DNA of 64,000 nt from Enoplosus armatus (Eukaryota; Chordata; Actinopteri; Centrarchiformes; Enoplosidae): contig NC_092183.1 of NCBI RefSeq assembly GCF_043641665.1, positions 24,515,492 to 24,579,491 of the forward strand. The letters are read 5' to 3'. The translations under genes were made by a program, and so were the position numbers. This document shows, in pieces, positions 11,381 to 24,560 of this stretch. The notes beneath the pieces were generated by a model. The model saw nothing but the letters and a program-made list of their open reading frames with translations, had not been told where the DNA came from and searched no databases. Position 1 is the stretch's first letter. Each line of letters starts with the position of its first letter.

Positions 11381-14300
11381 TGACATCAGAATTCTAGAAT
11401 GTCATCAGAATTCGAGACTGACATCAGAATTCTAGAATGACCTCAGAATTCTAGAACAGCGTCAGAATTCTAGAATGTTGACAGAATTCTAGAATGACCT
11501 CAGAATTCTAGAATGTCGACAGAATTCTAGAATGACATAAGAATTCTAGAATGACCTCAGAATTCTAGAATGTTGAGAAAATTCTAGAATGTCGACAGAA
11601 TTCTAAAATGACCTCAGAATTCTAGAATGTCATCAGAATTCTCGAATGACCTCAGAATTCTAGAACAACATCAGAATTCTGGAATGTCGAAAGAATTCTA
11701 GAATGACATCAGACTTCTAGAACAAAGTCAAAATTCTCGAATGTCGACATAATTCTAGAATAACATCAGAATTCTACAACAGCATCAGAATTCTATAATG
11801 TTGACAGAATTCTAGAATGACATCAGAATTCTAGAATGTCATCAGAATTCTAGAACAACATCAGAATTCTAGAATGTCATCAGAATTCAAGACTGACATC
11901 AGAATTCTAGAATGACCTCAGAATTATAGAACAGCGTCAGAATTCTAGAATGTCGAAAGAATTCTAGAATGACATCAGACTTCTAGAACAAAGCCAAAAT
12001 TCTAGAATGTCGACATAATTCTGGAATGACATCAGAATTCTAGAATGTCATCAGACTTCTAGAACAACAGCAGAATTCTGGAATGTCAATGGAATTCTGG
12101 AATGTCGATAGAATTCTAGAATGACATCAGAATTGTAGAATGTTGACAGAATTCTAGAATGTCATCAGAATTCTAGAATGTCGACAGAATTCTAAAATGA
12201 CCTCAGAATTCTAGAACATCAGAATTCTGGAATGACATCAGAATTCTAGAATGTCATCAGACTTCTAGAACGACATCAGAATTCTGGAATGTCAATGGAA
12301 TTCTGGAATGTCGATAGAATTCTAGAATGACATCAGAATTCTAGAATGTCATCAGAATTCTAGAGTGTCGACAGAATTCTAAAATGACCTCAGAATTCTA
12401 GAACATCAGAATTCTGGAATGTCGAAAGAATTCTAGAATGACATCAGAATTCCAGAACAGCGTCAGAATTCTAGAATTTTGACAGAATTCTAAAATGACC
12501 TCAGAATTCCAGAATGTCATCAGAATTCTAGAATGACCTCAGAATTCTAGAACAAAATCAGAATTCTGGAATGTCAATATAATTCTAAAATGACCTCAGA
12601 ATTCTAGAATGTCATCAGAATTCTAGAATGACCTCAGAATTCAAGAACAACATCAGAATTCTGGAATGTCGAAAGAATTCTAGAATGACATCAGACTTCT
12701 AGAACAAAGCCAAAATTCTAGAATGTCGACATAATTCTGGAATGACATCAGAATTCAAGAATGTCATCAGACTTCTAGAACAACATCAGAATTCTGGAAC
12801 GTCAATGGAATTCTGGAATGTCGATAGAATTCTAGAATGACATCAGAATTGTAGAATGTTGACAGAATTCTAGAATGTCATCAGAATTCTAGAATGTCGA
12901 CAGAATTCTAAAATGACCTCAGAATTCTAGAACATCAGAATTCTGGAATGTCGATAGAATTCTGGAATGTCGATAGAATTCTAGAATGACATCAGAATTC
13001 TAGAATGACATCAGAATTCTAGAACAGCGTCAGAATTCTTGAATGTTGACAGAATTCTAGAATGACCTAAGAATTCTAGAATGTTGAAAAAATTATAGAA
13101 TGTCATCAGAATTCTGGAATGTCGACAGAATTCTAAAATTACCTCAGAATTCTAGAATGTCATCAGAATTCTAGAATGACCTCAGAATTCTAGAATGACC
13201 TCAGGATTCTAGAACAACATCAGAATTCTGGAATGTCAATATAATTCTAAAATGACCTCAGAATTCTAGAATGTCATCAGAATTCTAGAATGACCTCAGA
13301 ATTCAAGAACAACATCAGAATTCTGGAATGTCGAAAGAATTCTAGAATGACATCAGACTTCTAGAACAAAGCCAAAATTCTAGAATGTCGACATAATTCT
13401 GGAATGACATCAGAATTCAAGAATGTCATCAGACTTCTAGAACAACATCAGAATTCTGGAACGTCAATGGAATTCTGGAATGTCGATAGAATTCTAGAAT
13501 GACATCAGAATTGTAGAATGTTGACAGAATTCTAGAATGTCATCAGAATTCTAGAATGTCGACAGAATTCTAGAATGACATAGGAATTCTAGAACAACAT
13601 CAGAATTCTGGAACGTCAATGGAATTCTGGAATGTCGATAGAATTCTAGAATGACATCAGAATTGTAGAATGTTGACAGAATTCTAGAATGTCATCAGAA
13701 TTCTAGAATGTCGACAGAATTCTAAAATGACCTCAGAATTCTAGAACATCAGAATTCTGGAATGTCGATAGAATTCTGGAATGTCGATAGAATTCTAGAA
13801 TGACATCAGAATTCTAGAATGACATCAGACTTCTAGAACAACATCAGAATTCTGGAACGTCAATGGAATTCTGGAATGTCGAAATGTCGAAAGAATTCTA
13901 GAATGACATCAGAATTCTAGAACAGCGTCAGAATTCTAGAATTTTGACAGAATTCTAGAATGTCGACAGAATTCTAGAATGACATAGGAATTCTAGAACA
14001 ACATCAGAATTCTGGAATGTCGATAGAATTCTGGAATGTCGATAGAATTCTAGAATGACATCAGAATTCTAGAATGACATCAGAATTCTAGAACAGCGTC
14101 AGAATTCTTGAATGTTGACAGAATTCTAGAATGACCTAAGAATTCTAGAATGTTGAAAAAATTATAGAATGTCATCAGAATTCTGGAATGTCGACAGAAT
14201 TCTAAAATTACCTCAGAATTCTAGAATGTCATCAGAATTCTAGAATGACCTCAGAATTCTAGAATGACCTCAGGATTCTAGAACAACATCAGAATTCTGG

Positions 14301-17255
14301 AATGTCAATATAATTCTAAAATGACCTCAGAATTCTCGAACAAAGCCTAAATTCTAGAATGTCGAAATAATTCTAGAACGACATCAGAATTCTAGAACAG
14401 CGTCAGAATTCTAGAATGTTGACAGAATTCTAGAATGTCATCAGAATTCTGGAATGTCGAGAGAATTCTAGAATGTCGATAGAATTCTAGAATGACATCA
14501 GAATTTTAGAATGTTGACAGAATTCTAGAATGTCATCAGAATTCTGGAATGTCGATAGAATTCTGGAATGTCGATAGAATTCTAGAATGACATCAGAATT
14601 CTGGAATGTCGAAAAAATTCTAGAATGACCTCAGAATTCTAGAATGTTGACAAAATTCTAGAATGTCGACAGAATTCTAGAATGACCTCAGAATTCTAGA
14701 ATGTCGACAGAATTCTAGAATGACATAAGAATTCTAGAATGACCTCAGAATTCTACAACAACATCAGAATTCTGGAATGTCGATAGAATTCTGGAATGTC
14801 GATAGAATTCTAGAATGACATCAGAATTGTAGAATGTTGACAGAATTCTAGAATGTAATCAGAATTCTAGAATGTCGACAGAATTCTAGAATGACCTCAG
14901 AATTCTAGAACAAAATCAGAATTCTGGAATGTCAATAGAATTCTAAAATGATCTCAGAATTCAAGAACAACATCAGAATTCTGGAATGTCGACATAATTC
15001 TGGAATGACATCAGAATTGTAGAATGATGACATAATTCTAGAATGTCATCAGAATTCTAGAATGTCGACAGAATTCTAGAATGACATAAGAATTCTAGAA
15101 CAACATCAGAATTCCGGAATGTCGATAGAATTCTGGAATGTCGATAGAATTCTAGAATGACATCAGAATTCTAGAATGTTGACAAAATCCTAGAATGTCG
15201 ATAGAATTCTAAAATGACCTCAGAATTCCAGAATGTCATCAGAATTCTAGAATGACCTCAGAATTCTAGAACAAAATCAGAATTCTGGAATGTCAATATA
15301 ATTCTAAAATGACCTCAGAATTCTAGAATGTCATCAGAATTCTAGAATGACCTCAGAATTCAAGAACAACATCAGAATTCTGGAATGTCGAAAGAATTCT
15401 AGAATGACATCAGACTTCTAGAACAAAGCGAAAATTCTAGAATGTCGACATAATTCTGGAATGACATCAGAATTCAAGAATGTCATCAGACTTCTAGAAC
15501 AACATCAGAATTCTGGAATGTCAATGGAATTCTGGAATGTCGATAGAATTCTAGAATGACATCAGAATTGTAGAATGTTGACAGAATTCTAGAATGTCAT
15601 CAGAATTCTAGAATGTCGACAGAATTCTAAAATGACCTCAGAATTCTAGAACATCAGAATTCTGGAATGTCGAAAGAATTCTAGAATGACATCAGAATTC
15701 TAGAACAGCGTCAGAATTCTAGAATTTTGACAGAATTCTATAATGACCTCAGAATTCTAGAATGTCGACAGAATTCTAGAATGACATAAGAATTCTAGAA
15801 CAACATCAGAATTCCGGAATGTCGATAGAATTCTGGAATGTCGATAGAATTCTAGAATGACATCAGAATTCTAGAATGACATCAGAATTCTAGAACAGCG
15901 TCAGAATTCTTGAATGTTGACAGAATTCTAGAATGACCTAAGAATTCTAGAATGTTGAAAAAATTATAGAATGTCATCAGAATTCTGGAATGTCGACAGA
16001 ATTCTAAAATGACCTCAGAATTCTAGCATGTCATCAGAATTCTAGAATGACCTCAGAATTCTAGAACAACATCAGAATTCTGGAATGTAGACAGAATTCT
16101 AGAATGACCTCAGAATTCTAGAATGTTGAGAAAATTCTAGAATGTCGACATATTTCTGGAATGACATCAGAATTCTAGAATGTCATCAGAATTCTAGAAT
16201 GATATCAGAATTCTAGAACAGCGTCAGAATTATAGAATTTTCACAGAATTCTATAATGACAACAGAATTCTAGAACAGCGTCAGAATTTTAGAATTTTGA
16301 CAGAATTCTATAATGACCTCAGAATTCTAGAATGTTAACAGAATTCTAAAATGACATAAGAATTCTAGAACAACATCAGAATTCCGGAATGTCGACAGAA
16401 TTCTAGAATGACCACAGAATTCTAGAACAAAATCAGAATTCTGGAATGTCGATAGAATTCTAAAATGACCTCAGAATTCTAGAATGTCATCAGAATTCTA
16501 GAATGACCTCAGAATTCTAGAACAACATCAGAATTCTGGAATGTAGAAAGAATTCTAGAATGACCTCAGAATTCTAGAATGTTGAGAAAATTCTAGAATG
16601 TCGACATATTTCTGGAATGACATCAGAATTCTAGAAAGTCATCAGAATTCTAGAACAACATCAGAATTCAGGAACGTCGATAGAATTCTGGAATTTCGAT
16701 AAAATTCTAGGATGACATCAGAATTGTAGAATGTTGACAGAATTGTAGAATGTCATCAGAATTCTAGAATGTCGACAGAATCCTAAAATGACCTCAGAAT
16801 TCTAGAATGTCATCAGAATTCTAGAATGACCTCAGAATTCTAGAATGTTGAGAAAATTCTAGAATGTCAACAGAATTCTAGAATGATATCAGAATTCTAG
16901 AACAGCGTCAGAATTATAGAATTTTGACAGAATTCTATAATGACAACAGAATTCTAGAACAGCGTCAGAATTCTAGAATTTTGACGGAATTCTATAATGA
17001 CCTCAGAATTCTAGAATGTCATCAGAATTCTAGAATGACCTCAGAATTCTAGAACAAAATCAGAATTCTGGAATGTCGATAGAATTCTAAAATGACCTCA
17101 GAATTCTAGAATGTCATCAGAATTCTGGAATGTCGATAGAATTCTAGACTGACATCAGAATTCTAGAACAAAGCCAAAATTCTAGAATGTCGACATAATT
17201 TTGGAATGACATCAGAATTCTAGAATGTCATCAGAATTCTAGAACAACATCAGAA
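11335..17255. repeat. 6.1-kb tandem satellite duplication, unit 1
   Basis: This unit is repeated directly downstream. Rare markers pair at a constant offset of 6,111 bp: TTCCAGAACAG (12,450 with 18,561), CTCAGGATTC (13,200 with 19,311), the register break GAAATGTCGA (13,881 with 19,992), AGAATGATGA (15,021 with 21,132) and TATAGAATTTTCAC (16,231 with 22,342). The first kilobase pairs at 5,921 bp; unit 2 has 38 plus 152 extra bases, exactly the 190-bp gap. Nested inside is a 662-bp-spaced repeat (about 12,571-12,900 against 13,233-13,562). Only scattered single-base differences were seen, so the event is recent. Boundaries are approximate. Confidence 0.9.
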
Positions 17256-20200
17256 TTCTGGAATGTCGATAGAATTCTGGAATTTCGATAAAATTCTAAA
17301 ATGACATCAGAATTCTAGAATGTCATCAGAATTCGAGACTGACATCAGAATTCTAGAATGACCTCAGAATTCTAGAACAGCGTCAGAATTCTAGAATGTT
17401 GACAGAATTCTAGAATGACCTCAGAATTCTAGAATGTCGACAGAATTCTAGAATGACATAAGAATTCTAGAATGACCTCAGAATTCTAGAATGTTGAGAA
17501 AATTCTAGAATGTCGACAGAATTCTAAAATGACCTCAGAATTCTAGAATGTCATCAGAATTCTCGAATGACCTCAGAATTCTAGAACAACATCAGAATTC
17601 TGGAATGTCGAAAGAATTCTAGAATGACATCAGACTTCTAGAACAAAGTCAAAATTCTAGAATGTCGACATAATTCTAGAATAACATCAGAATTCTACAA
17701 CAGCATCAGAATTCTATAATGTTGACAGAATTCTAGAATGACATCAGAATTCTAGAATGTCATCAGAATTCTAGAACAACATCAGAATTCTAGAATGTCA
17801 TCAGAATTCAAGACTGACATCAGAATTCTAGAATGACCTCAGAATTATAGAACAGCGTCAGAATTCTAGAATGTCGAAAGAATTCTAGAATGACATCAGA
17901 CTTCTAGAACAAAGCCAAAATTCTAGAATGTCGACATAATTCTGGAATGACATCAGAATTCTAGAATGTCATCAGACTTCTAGAACAACAGCAGAATTCT
18001 GGAATGTCAATGGAATTCTGGAATGTCGATAGAATTCTAGAATGACATCAGAATTGTAGAATGTTGACAGAATTCTAGAATGTCATCAGAATTCTAGAAT
18101 GTCGACAGAATTCTAAAATGACCTCAGAATTCTAGAACATCAGAATTCTGGAATGACATCAGAATTCTAGAATGTCATCAGACTTCTAGAACGACATCAG
18201 AATTCTGGAATGTCAATGGAATTCTGGAATGTCGATAGAATTCTAGAATGACATCAGAATTGTAGAATGTTGACAGAATTCTAGAATGTCATCAGAATTC
18301 TAGAATGTCGACAGAATTCTAAAATGACCTCAGAATTCTAGAACATCAGAATTCTGGAATGTCGAAAGAATTCTAGAATGACATCAGAATTCTAGAACAG
18401 CGTCAGAATTCTAGAATTTTGACAGAATTCTATAATGACCTCAGAATTCTAGAATGTCGACAGAATTCTAGAATGACATAAGAATTCTAGAACAACATCA
18501 GAATTCCGGAATGTCGATAAAATTCTGGAATGTCGATAGAATTCTAGAATGACATCAGAATTCCAGAACAGCGTCAGAATTCTAGAATTTTGACAGAATT
18601 CTAAAATGACCTCAGAATTCCAGAATGTCATCAGAATTCTAGAATGACCTCAGAATTCTAGAACAAAATCAGAATTCTGGAATGTCAATATAATTCTAAA
18701 ATGACCTCAGAATTCTAGAATGTCATCAGAATTCTAGAATGACCTCAGAATTCAAGAACAACATCAGAATTCTGGAATGTCGAAAGAATTCTAGAATGAC
18801 ATCAGACTTCTAGAACAAAGCCAAAATTCTAGAATGTCGACATAATTCTGGAATGACATCAGAATTCAAGAATGTCATCAGACTTCTAGAACAACATCAG
18901 AATTCTGGAACGTCAATGGAATTCTGGAATGTCGATAGAATTCTAGAATGACATCAGAATTGTAGAATGTTGACAGAATTCTAGAATGTCATCAGAATTC
19001 TAGAATGTCGACAGAATTCTAAAATGACCTCAGAATTCTAGAACATCAGAATTCTGGAATGTCGATAGAATTCTGGAATGTCGATAGAATTCTAGAATGA
19101 CATCAGAATTCTAGAATGACATCAGAATTCTAGAACAGCGTCAGAATTCTTGAATGTTGACAGAATTCTAGAATGACCTAAGAATTCTAGAATGTTGAAA
19201 AAATTATAGAATGTCATCAGAATTCTGGAATGTCGACAGAATTCTAAAATTACCTCAGAATTCTAGAATGTCATCAGAATTCTAGAATGACCTCAGAATT
19301 CTAGAATGACCTCAGGATTCTAGAACAACATCAGAATTCTGGAATGTCAATATAATTCTAAAATGACCTCAGAATTCTAGAATGTCATCAGAATTCTAGA
19401 ATGACCTCAGAATTCAAGAACAACATCAGAATTCTGGAATGTCGAAAGAATTCTAGAATGACATCAGACTTCTAGAACAAAGCCAAAATTCTAGAATGTC
19501 GACATAATTCTGGAATGACATCAGAATTCAAGAATGTCATCAGACTTCTAGAACAACATCAGAATTCTGGAACGTCAATGGAATTCTGGAATGTCGATAG
19601 AATTCTAGAATGACATCAGAATTGTAGAATGTTGACAGAATTCTAGAATGTCATCAGAATTCTAGAATGTCGACAGAATTCTAGAATGACATAGGAATTC
19701 TAGAACAACATCAGAATTCTGGAACGTCAATGGAATTCTGGAATGTCGATAGAATTCTAGAATGACATCAGAATTGTAGAATGTTGACAGAATTCTAGAA
19801 TGTCATCAGAATTCTAGAATGTCGACAGAATTCTAAAATGACCTCAGAATTCTAGAACATCAGAATTCTGGAATGTCGATAGAATTCTGGAATGTCGATA
19901 GAATTCTAGAATGACATCAGAATTCTAGAATGACATCAGACTTCTAGAACAACATCAGAATTCTGGAACGTCAATGGAATTCTGGAATGTCGAAATGTCG
20001 AAAGAATTCTAGAATGACATCAGAATTCTAGAACAGCGTCAGAATTCTAGAATTTTGACAGAATTCTAGAATGTCGACAGAATTCTAGAATGACATAGGA
20101 ATTCTAGAACAACATCAGAATTCTGGAATGTCGATAGAATTCTGGAATGTCGATAGAATTCTAGAATGACATCAGAATTCTAGAATGACATCAGAATTCT

Positions 20201-23200
20201 AGAACAGCGTCAGAATTCTTGAATGTTGACAGAATTCTAGAATGACCTAAGAATTCTAGAATGTTGAAAAAATTATAGAATGTCATCAGAATTCTGGAAT
20301 GTCGACAGAATTCTAAAATTACCTCAGAATTCTAGAATGTCATCAGAATTCTAGAATGACCTCAGAATTCTAGAATGACCTCAGGATTCTAGAACAACAT
20401 CAGAATTCTGGAATGTCAATATAATTCTAAAATGACCTCAGAATTCTCGAACAAAGCCTAAATTCTAGAATGTCGAAATAATTCTAGAACGACATCAGAA
20501 TTCTAGAACAGCGTCAGAATTCTAGAATGTTGACAGAATTCTAGAATGTCATCAGAATTCTGGAATGTCGAGAGAATTCTAGAATGTCGATAGAATTCTA
20601 GAATGACATCAGAATTTTAGAATGTTGACAGAATTCTAGAATGTCATCAGAATTCTGGAATGTCGATAGAATTCTGGAATGTCGATAGAATTCTAGAATG
20701 ACATCAGAATTCTGGAATGTCGAAAAAATTCTAGAATGACCTCAGAATTCTAGAATGTTGACAAAATTCTAGAATGTCGACAGAATTCTAGAATGACCTC
20801 AGAATTCTAGAATGTCGACAGAATTCTAGAATGACATAAGAATTCTAGAATGACCTCAGAATTCTACAACAACATCAGAATTCTGGAATGTCGATAGAAT
20901 TCTGGAATGTCGATAGAATTCTAGAATGACATCAGAATTGTAGAATGTTGACAGAATTCTAGAATGTCATAAGAATTCTAGAATGTCGACAGAATTCTAG
21001 AATGACCTCAGAATTCTAGAACAAAATCAGAATTCTGGAATGTCAATAGAATTCTAAAATGATCTCAGAATTCAAGAACAACATCAGAATTCTGGAATGT
21101 CGACATAATTCTGGAATGACATCAGAATTGTAGAATGATGACATAATTCTAGAATGTCATCAGAATTCTAGAATGTCGACAGAATTCTAGAATGACATAA
21201 GAATTCTAGAACAACATCAGAATTCCGGAATGTCGATAGAATTCTGGAATGTCGATAGAATTCTAGAATGACATCAGAATTCTAGAATGTTGACAAAATC
21301 CTAGAATGTCGATAGAATTCTAAAATGACCTCAGAATTCCAGAATGTCATCAGAATTCTAGAATGACCTCAGAATTCTAGAACAAAATCAGAATTCTGGA
21401 ATGTCAATATAATTCTAAAATGACCTCAGAATTCTAGAATGTCATCAGAATTCTAGAATGACCTCAGAATTCAAGAACAACATCAGAATTCTGGAATGTC
21501 GAAAGAATTCTAGAATGACATCAGACTTCTAGAACAAAGCGAAAATTCTAGAATGTCGACATAATTCTGGAATGACATCAGAATTCAAGAATGTCATCAG
21601 ACTTCTAGAACAACATCAGAATTCTGGAATGTCAATGGAATTCTGGAATGTCGATAGAATTCTAGAATGACATCAGAATTGTAGAATGTTGACAGAATTC
21701 TAGAATGTCATCAGAATTCTAGAATGTCGACAGAATTCTAAAATGACCTCAGAATTCTAGAACATCAGAATTCTGGAATGTCGAAAGAATTCTAGAATGA
21801 CATCAGAATTCTAGAACAGCATCAGAATTCTAGAATTTTGACAGAATTCTATAATGACCTCAGAATTCTAGAATGTCGACAGAATTCTAGAATGACATAA
21901 GAATTCTAGAACAACATCAGAATTCCGGAATGTCGATAGAATTCTGGAATGTCGATAGAATTCTAGAATGACATCAGAATTCTAGAATGACATCAGAATT
22001 CTAGAACAGCGTCAGAATTCTTGAATGTTGACAGAATTCTAGAATGACCTAAGAATTCTAGAATGTTGAAAAAATTATAGAATGTCATCAGAATTCTGGA
22101 ATGTCGACAGAATTCTAAAATGACCTCAGAATTCTAGAATGTCATCAGAATTCTAGAATGACCTCAGAATTCTAGAACAACATCAGAATTCTGGAATGTA
22201 GACAGAATTCTAGAATGACCTCAGAATTCTAGAATGTTGAGAAAATTCTAGAATGTCGACATATTTCTGGAATGACATCAGAATTCTAGAATGTCATCAG
22301 AATTCTAGAATGATATCAGAATTCTAGAACAGCGTCAGAATTATAGAATTTTCACAGAATTCTATAATGACAACAGAATTCTAGAACAGCGTCAGAATTT
22401 TAGAATTTTGACAGAATTCTATAATGACCTCAGAATTCTAGAATGTTAACAGAATTCTAAAATGACATAAGAATTCTAGAACAACATCAGAATTCCGGAA
22501 TGTCGACAGAATTCTAGAATGACCACAGAATTCTAGAACAAAATCAGAATTCTGGAATGTCGATAGAATTCTAAAATGACCTCAGAATTCTAGAATGTCA
22601 TCAGAATTCTAGAATGACCTCAGAATTCTAGAACAACATCAGAATTCTGGAATGTAGAAAGAATTCTAGAATGACCTCAGAATTCTAGAATGTTGAGAAA
22701 ATTCTAGAATGTCGACATATTTCTGGAATGACATCAGAATTCTAGAAAGTCATCAGAATTCTAGAACAACATCAAAATTCAGGAACGTCGATAGAATTCT
22801 GGAATTTCGATAAAATTCTAGGATGACATCAGAATTGTAGAATGTTGACAGAATTGTAGAATGTCATCAGAATTCTAGAATGTCGACAGAATCCTAAAAT
22901 GACCTCAGAATTCTAGAATGTCATCAGAATTCTAGAATGACCTCAGAATTCTAGAATGTTGAGAAAATTCTAGAATGTCAACAGAATTCTAGAATGATAT
23001 CAGAATTCTAGAACAGCGTCAGAATTATAGAATTTTGACAGAATTCTATAATGACAACAGAATTCTAGAACAGCGTCAGAATTCTAGAATTTTGACGGAA
23101 TTCTATAATGACCTCAGAATTCTAGAATGTCATCAGAATTCTAGAATGACCTCAGAATTCTAGAACAAAATCAGAATTCTGGAATGTCGATAGAATTCTA

Positions 23201-23440
23201 AAATGACCTCAGAATTCTAGAATGTCATCAGAATTCTGGAATGTCGATAGAATTCTAGACTGACATCAGAATTCTAGAACAAAGCCAAAATTCTAGAATG
23301 TCGACATAATTTTGGAATGACATCAGAATTCTAGAATGTCATCAGAATTCTAGAACAACATCAGAATTCTGGAATGTCGATAGAATTCTGGAATTTCGAT
23401 AAAATTCTAAAATGACATCAGAATTCTAGAATGTCATCAG
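17256..23440. repeat. 6.1-kb tandem satellite duplication, unit 2
   Basis: This is the downstream partner of the unit at about 11,335-17,255. Differences noted include AGAACAGCATC at about 21,812 (GCGTC in unit 1), GTCATAAG near 20,970 (GTAATCAG in unit 1) and ATCAAAATTC near 22,771 (ATCAGAATTC in unit 1). The match ends near 23,440, where this copy continues TTCCAGAATGAC while the sequence after unit 1 continues TTCGAGACTGAC. Confidence 0.9.
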
Positions 23441-24289
23441 AATTCCAGAATGACATCAGAATTCTAGAACAACATCAGAATTCTGGAATGTCGATAGAAT
23501 TCTAAAATGACCTCAGAATTCTAGAATGTCATCAGAATTCTGGAATGTCGATAGAATTCTAGAATGACATCAGAATTCTAGAACAAAGCCAAAATTCTAG
23601 AATGTCGACATAATTTTGGAATGACATCAGAATTCTAGAATGTCATCAGAATTCTAGAATAACATCAGAATTCTGGAATGTCGATAGAATTCTGGAATTT
23701 CGATAAAATTCTAAAATGACATCAGAATTCTAGAATGTCATCAGAATTCCAGAATGACATCAGAATTCTAGAACAACATCAGAATTCTGGAATGTCGATA
23801 GAATTCTGGAATGTCGATAGAATTCTAGAATGACATCAGAGTTGTAGAATGTTGACAGAATTGTAGAATGTCATTAGAATTCTAGAATGTCGACAGAATT
23901 CTAGAATGTTGACAGAATTCTAGAATGACCTCAGAATTCTAGAATGTCATCAGAATTCTAGAATGACATAAGAATTCTAGAATGACCTCAGAATTCTAGA
24001 ATGTTGACAAAATTCTAGAATGTCGACAAAATTCTAAAATGACCTCAGAATTCCAGAATGTCATCAGAATTCTAGTATGACCTCAGAATACTAGAACAAA
24101 ATCGGAATTCTGGAATGTCGATAGAATTCTAAAATGACCTCAGAATTCTAGAATGTCATCAGAATTCAAGAATGACCTCAGAATTCTAGAACAACATCAG
24201 AATTCTGGAATGTCGAAAGAATTCTAGAATGACCTCAGAATTCTAGAATGTTGAGAAAATTCTAGAATGTCGACATAATTCTGGAATGA

Positions 24290-24305
24290 CATCATGTCGA
24301 CAGAA
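24290..24305. repeat. Satellite register break
   Basis: At this point GACATCATGTCGACAG joins two monomer tails directly. The 12-base AGAATTCTAGAA core between them is missing, so the 19-bp phase jumps. This is the clearest internal breakpoint in the array and probably marks an illegitimate joining event. Confidence 0.8.
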
Positions 24306-24435
24306 TTCTAAAATGACCTCAGAATTCTAGAATGTCATCAGAATTCTAGAATGACATCAGAATTCTAGAACAACATCAGAATTCTGGAATGTCGATAGAA
24401 TACTGGAATGTCGATAGAATTCTAGAATGACATCA

Positions 24436-24560
24436 GAGTTGTAGAATGTTGACAGAATTGTAGAACAGCGTCATAATTCTAGAATGTTGACAGATATCTA
24501 GAATGACATCCGAATTCTAGGACAGCGTTAGAATCCTAAAACAGCGTCAGAATTCTAGAA
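24436..24560. repeat. Divergent satellite cassette, copy 2 of 7
   Basis: It carries the same ordered rare monomers as 1931-2060 (GAGTTGTAG, GACAGATATC, CTAGGACAGCGTTAG, CCTAAAACAGCGTC), offset by 22,505 bp. The surrounding 0.7 kb also matches, up to about 25,040, where TTCGAGAATGTCATC replaces the TTCTAGAATGTCGATAG found at about 2,540. Confidence 0.85.

Noticed and set aside
18449..18631. 60-codon minus-strand open frame inside the satellite
   Set aside because: It is a 19-residue periodic reading of the satellite that escapes stops because several monomers in a row lack the CTAG core. There is no domain, and the same frame is broken in neighbouring units.
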